From: CAKOTZ01 sp964489885
GTDB lineage: Bacteria; Bacillota; Clostridia; TANB77; CAG-508
Reading direction: 5' to 3'
Length of the DNA stretch: 39,817 nucleotides
Assembly (NCBI GenBank): GCA_964489885.1
Contig: CAZAZX010000012.1
Coordinates: forward strand, 1-39,817
The notes beneath the pieces were generated by a model. It saw only the letters and a list, made by a program, of their open reading frames with translations. It ran no database searches and was not told the origin of the DNA. Within the stretch, counting starts at the first letter, position 1, and each line of letters opens with the position of its first letter. Both the position numbers and the translations under genes were made by a program. This document shows, piece by piece, positions 24,632 to 32,613 of this stretch.

Positions 24632-24745
24632 TCGTTAACAATTTTAAATGCTAAGGTTGAAAAATAAAGTGATATCAAAAAAACTTTATAAATCTTGATT
24701 TTTTACAAGTTAGCAATTATAATTCAACCAGAACATCGTTAACAA
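24632..24745. promoter_or_regulatory. Direct repeat TCGTTAACAA in the divergent control region
   Basis: The decamer TCGTTAACAA occurs at 24632-24641 and 24736-24745, one near the start of each divergent transcription unit. The core GTTAAC is palindromic. Both copies could be operators for an element-encoded regulator. I cannot place clean -35 and -10 boxes for both directions. Confidence 0.45.
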
Positions 24746-24807
24746 CAATATACTACATTTCTAAACAGATGTCAACAAAATTCTTGAAAAAGGAGGTGAA
24801 AAAATAT

Positions 24808-25008
24808 ATGGAACTTCAAAAAGTACAAAGAACAACACTAACAATGAAAGAAGCAGCAGAATATTTAGGAATATCATATTGGTTAATTAATCAATTAGTA
24901 AGACAAAAACAAATACCATGTTCTAAGGTTGGTGGTAAGTATTTATTTAGAGTACAAGTCTTAGATGAATACCTAAATAAAAAAGAGCAAGATTCAGTTA
25001 ATTTTTAA
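24808..25008 (+). CDS. Excisionase-like HTH_17 DNA-binding protein
   Basis: 66 residues from ATG 24808, which follows AGGAGGTG by 9 bases; upstream in-frame codons are not needed. The MerR/excisionase-type winged helix is plain: LTMKEAAEYLGISYWLINQLV, IPCSKVGGKYLFRVQVLDEYL. Such proteins on elements with tyrosine integrases assist excision or act as regulators. The position far from int, at the head of the replication and mobilization genes, also fits a transcriptional role. Confidence 0.85.
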   Translation: MELQKVQRTTLTMKEAAEYLGISYWLINQLVRQKQIPCSKVGGKYLFRVQVLDEYLNKKEQDSVNF

Positions 25009-25033
25009 CTGATAAGTTAGGAGGGGAGGTGAC

Positions 25034-25564
25034 ATGTATGATATCCAGTGGTTCAAAGTTGAATCAAATATCTTTTCTAATAGAAAGATACAAATTATTC
25101 TTAAACTTCCATATGGTGACACATACTTTAGAGTATGGATACAGTTAATTGCCTTAGCAGTTGAATGTAATAATGAAGGAAGACTAGAAATTGGAGAAAA
25201 TAATCCAATGACAATTCAAAATTTTTCAAAGATTATGGGAAAATCTTATAAAAAAATAGAAAAAATTTTGAATAAATTTGTAGAATTAGAGATGCTTATA
25301 AAAGAAGGGGAAACATTTCTAATTAAGAATTGGAACGTTTATCAAAGTATTGATAAATGTGAAAAAATTAGAAAACAAGGTCGAGAACGACAAAGAAAAC
25401 ATCGTGAAAAGTTAAAGAGTGAAAGTGAAAAAAGTAACGTTACAGTAACGTTAGGTAACGCAGAAGAAGAGAAAAAAATAGAAGAGATAACAAAACAAGA
25501 AAGTAAAGAAGAGAATAGAAGAAAGGAGGACAAAAATGGTTTCAGAGAATACAGTTTTAACTAA
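25034..25564 (+). CDS. Phage-type replisome organizer, N-terminal DnaD-like protein
   Basis: 176 residues. The N-terminal 115 residues match the phage replisome organizer family: DIQWFKVESNIFSNRKIQIIL, RVWIQLIALAVECNNEGRL, a winged-helix region and FLIKNWNVYQSI. The C-terminus is a charged tail (RKQGRERQRKHREKLK and Glu/Lys runs) for DNA or partner binding. GGGAGGTG precedes ATG. It overlaps the DnaC-type gene by 29 bases, giving an initiator-loader pair for element replication. Confidence 0.88.
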   Translation: MYDIQWFKVESNIFSNRKIQIILKLPYGDTYFRVWIQLIALAVECNNEGRLEIGENNPMTIQNFSKIMGKSYKKIEKILNKFVELEMLIKEGETFLIKNWNVYQSIDKCEKIRKQGRERQRKHREKLKSESEKSNVTVTLGNAEEEKKIEEITKQESKEENRRKEDKNGFREYSFN

Positions 25565-26357
25565 AGTTATCAACAGAAAATTTAAAAAATGTGGATTCTG
25601 TAACAAAGAATTAAAGCCAATTGGATTTGATTATCTTTATGAAAATGTTTCACCTGATTGTATAGAATATGAAAGATGTGATTGTGAAAAATCTAAACAA
25701 TACTGGGCTAAAAAGGATAAAGAAGATTATTTGAATATGAAAAGAGAACATTATAGAAAGATAATAAATCAATTATATAAAGATAGTTATATGAAAAAGA
25801 ATTATCAGAATATGAACTTTGAAAACTTTAATAAGGAATTAGTAAATGATATAGCGATAAAGATTATTGAAGATTTTACAGAAAAATGTATTGCAAAAAA
25901 GCAAACCAATGGACTGATAATAACAGGCACGTCAGGAGTTGGAAAAACACATTTAGCTGCAGCAATTGCTAATAAACTTATAGAAAAAGGACAGATAGTT
26001 CTTATTGGAAGGCTCACAACTTTGATAGATAAAATAAAAGAAACATTTGCAGATAATACCATATCTGAGAATGAATTAATAGAATTATATTCTAATATTG
26101 ACATGATAATAATTGATGATCTTGGAACAGAACGAGTAAGTAAATGGGCATTAGAAAAACTTTATACCATAATTGAAAACCGCAATGAGAATAGATTACC
26201 AATAATTATTACCACTAGATTTGATAAGAATGGTTTATCTAAAAGATTCCAAGAAGGACAAGATGAAGAACTTGCTGATGCAGTTATTAATAAACTATAT
26301 CAGATGTGTTATGGAGTAACACTTATAAATGAAAAAAGAGTTAGTAAAAGTCGCTAA
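25536..26357 (+). CDS. DnaC/IstB-type helicase loader ATPase
   Basis: 273 residues. An N-terminal zinc-ribbon-like segment has KCGFCNKE and ERCDCEKS (about 18-51). The AAA+ part has Walker A GTSGVGKTHLA (about 130-140) and Walker B MIIIDDLGTE (about 190-199), with sensor and arginine-finger regions RFDKNGLSKRF. It would load the host replicative helicase on element DNA together with the overlapping replisome organizer. GGAGG lies 7 bases before ATG. Confidence 0.92.
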   Translation: MVSENTVLTKVINRKFKKCGFCNKELKPIGFDYLYENVSPDCIEYERCDCEKSKQYWAKKDKEDYLNMKREHYRKIINQLYKDSYMKKNYQNMNFENFNKELVNDIAIKIIEDFTEKCIAKKQTNGLIITGTSGVGKTHLAAAIANKLIEKGQIVLIGRLTTLIDKIKETFADNTISENELIELYSNIDMIIIDDLGTERVSKWALEKLYTIIENRNENRLPIIITTRFDKNGLSKRFQEGQDEELADAVINKLYQMCYGVTLINEKRVSKSR

Positions 26358-26439
26358 ACTAAAAATACTAACCCAATTAATTGTAAATATATTTTAATAT
26401 AAAATGAAAAAAATGTAAAGAGAAAGGAAGATAAAAAGT

Positions 26440-26745
26440 ATGAAAGATTATAAAAAAGTGGTTGAAATACCATTAGAAAAAATAAAAATAATTAGTAAAG
26501 ATGTTAGATTACTAGATGATGAAAGGATGAAAAGTTTTCAAGTATCATTGCAAAAAAGAGAGAGGATAATTCCATTTATAGTTACTAAAATAGGAGATGA
26601 TTATATACTAGACAACTGTTTTAATAGATTCACTGCAATGAAATTAGCAGGATATAAAACATTACCATGTAGATTAATAAGTGAACGTGAAAGAGAAAGA
26701 AGGATAAAATTTAAAAGAAGATTTTGTACTAGATATGTAATTTAA
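26440..26745 (+). CDS. Short ParB-like nuclease-domain protein
   Basis: 101 residues. The ParB/Srx-like fold is suggested by EIPLEKIKIISKDVRLLDDERM at the start, SFQVSLQKRERIIPFIV, and YILDNCFNRFTAMKLAGYKTLPC, where the usual Gly-Glu/Asp-x-Arg-Arg motif is altered to DNCFNRF. There is no HTH domain, so it is much shorter than chromosomal ParB. The C-terminus is very basic. AAAGGAAG precedes ATG. Role in partitioning, regulation or as a truncated relic is open. Confidence 0.72.
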   Translation: MKDYKKVVEIPLEKIKIISKDVRLLDDERMKSFQVSLQKRERIIPFIVTKIGDDYILDNCFNRFTAMKLAGYKTLPCRLISERERERRIKFKRRFCTRYVI

Positions 26746-26753
26746 ATATGTAT

Positions 26754-26793
26754 AAAAAGTGCCTGGATTAAGTAAATGATTCAGGTACTTTTT
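26754..26793 (+). terminator. Terminator after the ParB-like gene
   Basis: AAAAAGTGCCTG (from 26754) pairs with CAGGTACTTTTT (to 26793), with one G-T pair and an AT-rich loop, and ends in a T-run. Confidence 0.75.
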
Positions 26794-26864
26794 ACTCTAT
26801 TATGGTGTGGTAATAGTAACATAATAAGGTACAAAATTAGGGCGTTTTATGAATTAGCAAGCAA

Positions 26865-26906
26865 TGAATTTCTTCAGCTCGAAATTCAATATGGGGAAAA
26901 TTCCCC
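26865..26906. other. Candidate origin of transfer upstream of the relaxase
   Basis: Two adjacent inverted repeats: TGAATTTC (26865-26872) with GAAATTCA (26881-26888), and GGGGAA (26893-26898) with TTCCCC (26901-26906). They lie 37-78 bases before the relaxase start, the usual place for oriT. TTGGGGAA also appears near the left attachment region. No nick-site consensus is recognised. Confidence 0.4.
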
Positions 26907-26942
26907 AATCCCCTTTTTATAAAAAATAATGGAGGTGAAAGG

Positions 26943-28325
26943 ATGGCAACAACAAAAATTTGGAAGGTAGAATCAAGAATAGATAATGCAATAAATTATA
27001 TAAAAAATAAAGAGAAAACTAAAAACGATTGTTATGAATTTGGTATGGATAATTTTGAAAATATTAGAGATGTTTTAATGTATGCAACAAATGCAGATAA
27101 AACTGAAAAACAGTTTTATGTAACAGGAATAAATTGTAAAGCAGAAGATGCAGCAAAAGAAATGGAATTTATAAAAATAATTAATGGGAAGACTGATAGA
27201 ATACTTGCATTTCATGGTGAACAATCTTTTAAAGAAGGAGAAGTAACACCAGAACTTGCTCATGAAATTGGAGTTAGACTTGCAAATGAAATGTGGGGAG
27301 ATAGATTTCAAGTTGTAGTTACAACTCATTTAAATACTGACCATATTCATAATCACTTTGTACTAAATTCAGTTTCATTTAAAGATGGAAAAAAGTATTA
27401 TAGCAATAGAGAAAATACAGCACTTCTTAGAAAAACTTCTGATGAACTATGTGAAGAATATGGACTAAGTGTTTTAGAAGAGAAGATTTGTAAATCTGGA
27501 ATAAATTTTGAAAATTATTATAAGAAAAGTACAAAAGAATCTGAATATATTCAATTTGCAAAAGAAGATTTAGACTATGCTATAAATCATGCATTAAGTC
27601 AAAGACAATTTGAAAGTATATTATCTTCTATGGGATATAAGTATTATTATAGAGGCGGTAAATTAAGTATTAGAAAAGAACCATATAAAAGAAATATAAG
27701 AGTAGAGAGAAGATTTGGAGAAGATTATTCTATGGATAATATTAGACATATTATTTTTGATATAAATCCATGGAAAAAATATGAAAAAGTAAATTTTGTT
27801 GCTACAATTCCAGGAAAGAAATTTATAAATCATGGACATGCTAAAAATCTGTATAAACCTAAAGGATTGGTAGCATTGTTTCGATACTATTGCTTTTTAT
27901 TAAAAGTTTATCCAAAGAAACAGTTACAATATAGGATGTCTCCAGAGATGAGACGAGAAATAAGGAGATTAGATCAATATTCTGCTGAAGCAAATATGAT
28001 GTGCAAATATAAATTGAAAACATTGGATGATGTTAGAAATTGTAAAGAACTAAAACAGAACGAATTAAAGAATTTATATAATGAGAGAAATAGACTTTAT
28101 TACAAAAGAAAAGGCTTAGATGGAGGAACTGAAAAAGATGCTGTTACTGAAGATATTATAAAAGTTACTGATAAAATTAAAAATGTTAAAAGAGAATTGT
28201 TTTATTGTGATGATATATCCACCAGAACTAATAAAATAGTGGAAGATATTAAGTTTATTGAGGAAGAAAAGTGGAATAAGCAGAATGAGAAAAATAAAGT
28301 AAAAGATAAGAAAAAAGTTAGATAA
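26943..28325 (+). CDS. MOB-P-type relaxase / mobilization nuclease
   Basis: 460 residues. The catalytic tyrosine is likely Tyr19 in AINYIKNKEKT, the typical motif of relaxases from clostridial elements. The metal-binding triad is in THLNTDHIHNHFVLN (His129, His134, His136, His138). After about residue 250 the sequence is basic and helical, ending in a Lys-rich tail. The protein nicks oriT and pilots the strand during mobilization. GGAGGTG lies 7 bases before ATG. No MobC-like accessory gene is seen next to it. Confidence 0.93.
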   Translation: MATTKIWKVESRIDNAINYIKNKEKTKNDCYEFGMDNFENIRDVLMYATNADKTEKQFYVTGINCKAEDAAKEMEFIKIINGKTDRILAFHGEQSFKEGEVTPELAHEIGVRLANEMWGDRFQVVVTTHLNTDHIHNHFVLNSVSFKDGKKYYSNRENTALLRKTSDELCEEYGLSVLEEKICKSGINFENYYKKSTKESEYIQFAKEDLDYAINHALSQRQFESILSSMGYKYYYRGGKLSIRKEPYKRNIRVERRFGEDYSMDNIRHIIFDINPWKKYEKVNFVATIPGKKFINHGHAKNLYKPKGLVALFRYYCFLLKVYPKKQLQYRMSPEMRREIRRLDQYSAEANMMCKYKLKTLDDVRNCKELKQNELKNLYNERNRLYYKRKGLDGGTEKDAVTEDIIKVTDKIKNVKRELFYCDDISTRTNKIVEDIKFIEEEKWNKQNEKNKVKDKKKVR

Positions 28326-28328
28326 AAT

Positions 28329-28376
28329 AAATCTGTTTTCTGAAGTCAAAATTTGATTTTGGAAAATAGATTTTTA
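28329..28376 (+). terminator. Likely terminator after the relaxase gene
   Basis: AAATCTGTTTTC (28329-28340) pairs with GAAAATAGATTT (28362-28373), with one G-T pair, followed by TT. The T-run is short, so strength is uncertain. Confidence 0.55.
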
Positions 28377-28466
28377 TCTACTAAATTTGTCAAATTTTGT
28401 TGTTAAAATAAAGATTTTGTGATATAAGATATTATAGAGTAATTATAATTATTAGGGGGCAATTAA

Positions 28467-29858
28467 ATGGGAAAATTTTATGCAGTAAAAAAAGGAAGAA
28501 ACATCGGAATTTTTAATACATGGGATGAATGTTTAGAATCTACTAAAGGATTCTCAGGTGCAATTTTTAAGAGTTTTAATTCTGAAGAAGAAGCAAAAGC
28601 TTTTTTGGAGGATAAAGACATATATAATGAAGAAATAAGTAAGTATATAGATGAAGGCTATGCAGTTGCTTTTTCGGATGGCAGCTTTGATGAAAAATTA
28701 AATAGATATTCATATGGAGTAGTTTGTATTGATAGAGAAATGAATGAAACAGAGTTATATAATTTTGGAAATAATCCTAAGTATATAGATACAAGAAATA
28801 TTATAGGAGAGATACTAGGAGTTTTTAATGCACTTGATTGGGCTATAACTAATGGGTATGATAAAATCAAATTATTTTATGATTATGAAGGATTAGAAAA
28901 ATGGGCAACAAAAGAATGGAATGCGAAAACTGAAACAGCCAAAATGTATGTTTATATGCTAGAAAACAATTATAAAGATTTAATTAAAATAGAATTCATG
29001 AAAGTAAAAGGACATAGTAATAACAAATACAATGAAAAAGCCGACCAATTAGCAAAAATGGCTTTAAAAGATCGAGTTAAGTTTATAAATACTGGTGGAA
29101 ATTGGTTTACAATACCAGCATTTAAAAAAGAAGAATTGGAAACAATCACTGATTTGATGAAAGATGATATGAGTGAATTAGATGTAAGTATTGTATGTGA
29201 TGATAAAGCAAGATACGTAAATAAATTAAGATTAGAAGATGATGAAATAACTATTACTTTATACAAAACTGGAAATAAAACCTTAATGATTCAAGGAAAC
29301 ATGAATACGCTATTTCAAATGTTTTTGACATACATTAATGAATTATTGGGAATAAATAAGATAAAAACAGTTATCGATAAAGTTTATAAAAAGAAAATTG
29401 ATAATAGTAAAATAATTGATGATTACAAAAAGATATGTCCATCTTTGCCATCAGACTATCCTGATAGTTGTAAGGCTTTGATTCAGCAATCTATAATTAA
29501 TTTGAGTTATTATGTTGAAGCTGTTGAGTATTCTCAATATGTATTCCCTGCATTAAGAGCTTTAGAAGGACATATTAAATATATTTGCAATAAAAATGGT
29601 ATTACAATTACAAGAACTTTTGATGTATTTGATTTAGACAAAACTAATAACAGATATTTCTTAACATCAAAACAGAAAATTTCTACACAGACAAAACAAT
29701 ATATTGAAAAAATGTATAATTATTATGCAATAAACAGACACACATTATTTCACATAGGAGATATGATTGGATTAGCAGTGAATACAAGAACATTAGAAAC
29801 TAAAAAAGAAGCAGATGAAATAATTAAGGAAGTTATATCAATGATAAATGAAATATAA
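28467..29858 (+). CDS. RNase H1 - RnlA (HEPN) fusion toxin
   Basis: 463 residues. Residues 1-50 are a caulimovirus viroplasmin-type hybrid-binding domain (KFYAVKKGRNIGIFNTWDEC, FKSFNSEEEAKAFL). Residues 61-200 are RNase H with all active-site acids: Asp71 (FSDGSFD), Glu115 (NIIGEILG), Asp139 (FYDYEGLE) and Asp193, plus His183 (KGHSN). The remainder is RnlA-like: a TBP-like middle part (about 230-300) and a HEPN domain with FPALRALEGHIKY and the RNase motif RHTLFH (Arg424, His429). RnlA is an mRNA-degrading toxin and, in E. coli, is stimulated by separate RNase HI. Here both are one chain. An rnlB-like gene follows after 18 bases. AGGGGG precedes ATG. Confidence 0.88.
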   Translation: MGKFYAVKKGRNIGIFNTWDECLESTKGFSGAIFKSFNSEEEAKAFLEDKDIYNEEISKYIDEGYAVAFSDGSFDEKLNRYSYGVVCIDREMNETELYNFGNNPKYIDTRNIIGEILGVFNALDWAITNGYDKIKLFYDYEGLEKWATKEWNAKTETAKMYVYMLENNYKDLIKIEFMKVKGHSNNKYNEKADQLAKMALKDRVKFINTGGNWFTIPAFKKEELETITDLMKDDMSELDVSIVCDDKARYVNKLRLEDDEITITLYKTGNKTLMIQGNMNTLFQMFLTYINELLGINKIKTVIDKVYKKKIDNSKIIDDYKKICPSLPSDYPDSCKALIQQSIINLSYYVEAVEYSQYVFPALRALEGHIKYICNKNGITITRTFDVFDLDKTNNRYFLTSKQKISTQTKQYIEKMYNYYAINRHTLFHIGDMIGLAVNTRTLETKKEADEIIKEVISMINEI

Positions 29859-29876
29859 TATTTTGGAGGTGATATT

Positions 29877-30236
29877 ATGAAAAAATATATTTTAGAAAAG
29901 ATAAATGAAGATGAATATACATATTTTATAATATCATTAACATACGAAAGTATATTAGATTATATAGAGGACATTGAAAAAAATTTAAGTATAGAAAAAA
30001 ATAAAATAGTAATTTTGATTGACCAATTATTAACGACTGGAAATAATAAAAATAGATTTATTTCGTGTGAATATCAAGATGGAAAAATTAAGTTATTTAC
30101 AGCTAGAAATGTTAAGTGTAGTGAGAATATAAGAAAAATTTCTTCCCAGGTATTAAAAGATAACTATGAATTAATTGAAAACTCGATATTAACTAAAAAT
30201 CAAAAGCAATGTATAAAAGAAGGAAGAGCATTTTAG
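29877..30236 (+). CDS. rnlB: RnlB-family antitoxin
   Basis: 119 residues. The pattern fits RnlB: an early strand with ISLTYESILDYIEDIEKNL, then KIVILIDQLLTTGNNKNRFISCEY, GKIKLFTARNV and a C-terminal NYELIENSILTKNQKQCI. RnlB binds RnlA and blocks its RNase activity. The gene follows the toxin by 18 bases with GGAGGTG before ATG. Its stop codon TAG overlaps the GTG start of the TPR/cold-shock gene (TAGTG), so the three form one operon. Confidence 0.83.
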   Translation: MKKYILEKINEDEYTYFIISLTYESILDYIEDIEKNLSIEKNKIVILIDQLLTTGNNKNRFISCEYQDGKIKLFTARNVKCSENIRKISSQVLKDNYELIENSILTKNQKQCIKEGRAF

Positions 30237-31513
30237 TGGTTTTACAAGAAAAAATAAAAAAAGCGGAATTATATGAGGCAAATAGTAATTGGGAAGAAGC
30301 TATAAACTTATATAATGAAATAGTAGAAGAAAATAATTCTGTTCAAAATACAGAAAAATTAGGTTGGTGTTTATCTAGAGCAGGAAAATACGATGAAGCT
30401 ATAAGATATTTTCTGATTTTAGAAGAAAAAGAACCTAAAATGGCTAAATGGAAATATATGATAGGTTATCAGTATTATTCTAAAAAAGAGTGGAAAGAGG
30501 CAGTAAAATTTTTTGAAGAGACACTAAAAATAAAACCAAACTATTTAGTTGTTAAATATAGAATATCGTATGCATATCTTCAATTAGCTGGTACATATAA
30601 AAAATTAACTAAACCAGAATTTTGGAAAGCATTAGGACACATAAAAGAATGCCATGAATTGTGGGACAGCTTTGATGAAAAAACAAAAAATAAGGAAAAG
30701 CATACTTATTTTGATATAAATTTTTTACATGGAAAAATATTAATGGATCTACCTAATCATAGAGAAGAATCAATTTTACATTTTGAAAATGCGCTAAAGA
30801 TAAAAGATGATGAAATATGTAGGTATAATTTATCAAAAACATTCTATTTAATGGGAAAATATGAAGATGCAAAGAAATGGATTCCTAATAATTGTAGTTA
30901 TTATGTTGTAGAATTAAATGCTTATATAGAAGCAAAATTAGGCAATTATGATATTGCAATTGATATTGTTGATAAATTATTAAAAAAAAGAAAAAAAGAC
31001 TATTTATATGCTTTTTTAGCTGAAGTTTATTTGTTAAAAGAAGATAATAAAAATGCTTTTGATTATGCAAATATAGCAATAAAGGTTAATTATAAAAATC
31101 ATAAAAATCATTTCGTATTAGCAAAAGTTTATTATAAATATAATTTATTATATTCAGCAGTAAAAGAGTTGGATAATGCTATACAATTAAAATTTAAGAA
31201 TTATCATTCTGAATATGATGAGGCTATATTGCTAAAAGAAGAAATTATAGAAAAAATTCCTGAGAATTATATTGAAGATAAGCATATATTGGAAAAGATA
31301 AATTTTAATAATGATAGAAAAATCTATACTGGTACTATATATGAATATGATAAAAATAAAGGGTTTGGATTTATAATGTATGATGGCAAAAAGATATTTT
31401 TTCATATATCAGATTGCAAATTTGACAATCCAATAAAGAATAGACAGGTTTCATTTCAAAAGATTAGAGGTAAAAATGAAAAGTTGAAAGCAATAAATGT
31501 AAAATGGAAGTAG
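30236..31513 (+). CDS. TPR protein with C-terminal cold-shock domain, third gene of the RnlA-RnlB operon
   Basis: 425 residues from GTG 30236, chosen because AGGAAG lies about 10 bases upstream and the start overlaps the rnlB stop; an ATG at 30209 has no ribosome site. Residues about 5-335 are helical repeats of TPR type (NWEEAINLYNEIVEEN, GKYDEAIRYFLILEEKEP, EWKEAVKFFEETLKIKPNY). The last 60 residues are a cold-shock/OB domain with the RNA-binding motifs KGFGFI and IFFHIS. The protein should bind RNA or single-stranded DNA and partner proteins. A role in controlling or targeting the RnlA toxin is inference from the operon. A terminator follows. Confidence 0.82.
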   Translation: MVLQEKIKKAELYEANSNWEEAINLYNEIVEENNSVQNTEKLGWCLSRAGKYDEAIRYFLILEEKEPKMAKWKYMIGYQYYSKKEWKEAVKFFEETLKIKPNYLVVKYRISYAYLQLAGTYKKLTKPEFWKALGHIKECHELWDSFDEKTKNKEKHTYFDINFLHGKILMDLPNHREESILHFENALKIKDDEICRYNLSKTFYLMGKYEDAKKWIPNNCSYYVVELNAYIEAKLGNYDIAIDIVDKLLKKRKKDYLYAFLAEVYLLKEDNKNAFDYANIAIKVNYKNHKNHFVLAKVYYKYNLLYSAVKELDNAIQLKFKNYHSEYDEAILLKEEIIEKIPENYIEDKHILEKINFNNDRKIYTGTIYEYDKNKGFGFIMYDGKKIFFHISDCKFDNPIKNRQVSFQKIRGKNEKLKAINVKWK

Positions 31514-31532
31514 AAATACTTCTATTTTTTTT
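31508..31532 (+). terminator. Terminator after the TPR/cold-shock gene
   Basis: GAAGTA (31508-31513), loop GAAA, TACTTC (31518-31523), then TATTTTTTTTT. The stop codon is in the stem. Confidence 0.75.
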
Positions 31533-31620
31533 TGCAAATTTTTATGAAAATATTGCAAAATATAAGCATGTATGATATATAATATGTAAGCTTATAGTTT
31601 ATAAAGAAAGGAAATGAAAG

Positions 31621-31923
31621 TTGGACACATTTAGTAATTTTTTAAAAAGTGAAATGACAAGAAATAAATATAGTCAAAATAAATTTGCTAAAGAGATAGG
31701 TGTATCATCATATTATTTAGGTCAATTAATAAAGGGAGAAAAAAGACCACCTAGTAGAGAAATACAAAATAAAATTGTTGAGACTCTAAATTTTAATGAA
31801 ACACAAAAAGGAAAATTTTATGATCTGATTGCAAAAGAAAAAAATGATATACCAAGTGATATCTATAATGAAATAAAAGAATCAAATAATTGGAATGAAA
31901 TTAGAAAAAAATTAAAGGAGTAA
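31621..31923 (+). CDS. XRE-family HTH regulator upstream of the type I R-M operon
   Basis: 100 residues starting at TTG 31621 after AAAGGAAATG; the nearby ATG at 31614 is out of frame. The HTH is YSQNKFAKEIGVSSYYLGQLI followed by GEKRPPSREIQNKI. It precedes the GIY-YIG gene by 4 bases and the hsd genes. A possible promoter (TTGCAA 31553-31558, 19-base spacer, TATAAT 31578-31583) serves the whole set. It resembles controller proteins that time restriction after entry into a new host. Confidence 0.82.
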   Translation: MDTFSNFLKSEMTRNKYSQNKFAKEIGVSSYYLGQLIKGEKRPPSREIQNKIVETLNFNETQKGKFYDLIAKEKNDIPSDIYNEIKESNNWNEIRKKLKE

Positions 31924-31927
31924 TGAA

Positions 31928-32590
31928 ATGGAAAATAAAACAGGTGTAATTTATATATTAACAAATCCATCTTTCCCAGACTATGTAAAGATTGGATACG
32001 CAGATGATGTTGATAGAAGATTAAAGGAACTTAATAGAAGCGAATGTATTCCTTTTGCATTTAGACTTTATGCATATTATGAAGTTTCAGCAAGACTTTC
32101 AGATTTGAAAATACATGAAATGATAGATAAATTAAATCCAAATTTAAGATCAATTGAGGAATTTGATGGTAAAACTAGAAAAAGAGAATTTTATGCAATG
32201 AGTGCAGAAGAAGCTTACTCAATATTAGAAACAATTGCAACGATAAATAATCTTAAAGATAATTTACATTTGGTTGTTCCAACAAAAGAACAGGAGGATG
32301 ACGAGAAGATTGCTAATGAAATTAAAGAATTAGCACTTAATAGACATCATTTAAGAGATATAGAATTCTATTCTAGCTTAACAAATAAAACTTATTATAC
32401 CAGAACAAATGATAAAGGAACATTGAGTGTATTTGAAAAAGATACAAATATAGAAGTACCAAATAATAGCAAACCTTCTAAAAAACAAATAATACGTCAA
32501 GCACTAATAGATTTGGGTGGCGATGGAAACGACAAATATACACTATACCAATTAGAAGATAGATTAGAAAAGAAAATATTAGGAAATTAG
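31928..32590 (+). CDS. GIY-YIG nuclease-family protein (T5orf172 type)
   Basis: 220 residues. The N-terminal GIY-YIG fold is seen as VIYILTNPSFPDYVKIGYA (about residues 8-26), followed by RRLKELNRSE with the conserved Arg, and ARLSDLKIHEMI. The C-terminal part (about 120-220) is unassigned. The gene sits between the XRE regulator and hsdM, 23 bases before hsdM, so it is likely part of the defence operon. Confidence 0.83.
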   Translation: MENKTGVIYILTNPSFPDYVKIGYADDVDRRLKELNRSECIPFAFRLYAYYEVSARLSDLKIHEMIDKLNPNLRSIEEFDGKTRKREFYAMSAEEAYSILETIATINNLKDNLHLVVPTKEQEDDEKIANEIKELALNRHHLRDIEFYSSLTNKTYYTRTNDKGTLSVFEKDTNIEVPNNSKPSKKQIIRQALIDLGGDGNDKYTLYQLEDRLEKKILGN

Positions 32591-32613
32591 ATAAATATTT
32601 AGGGGGAAAATAA

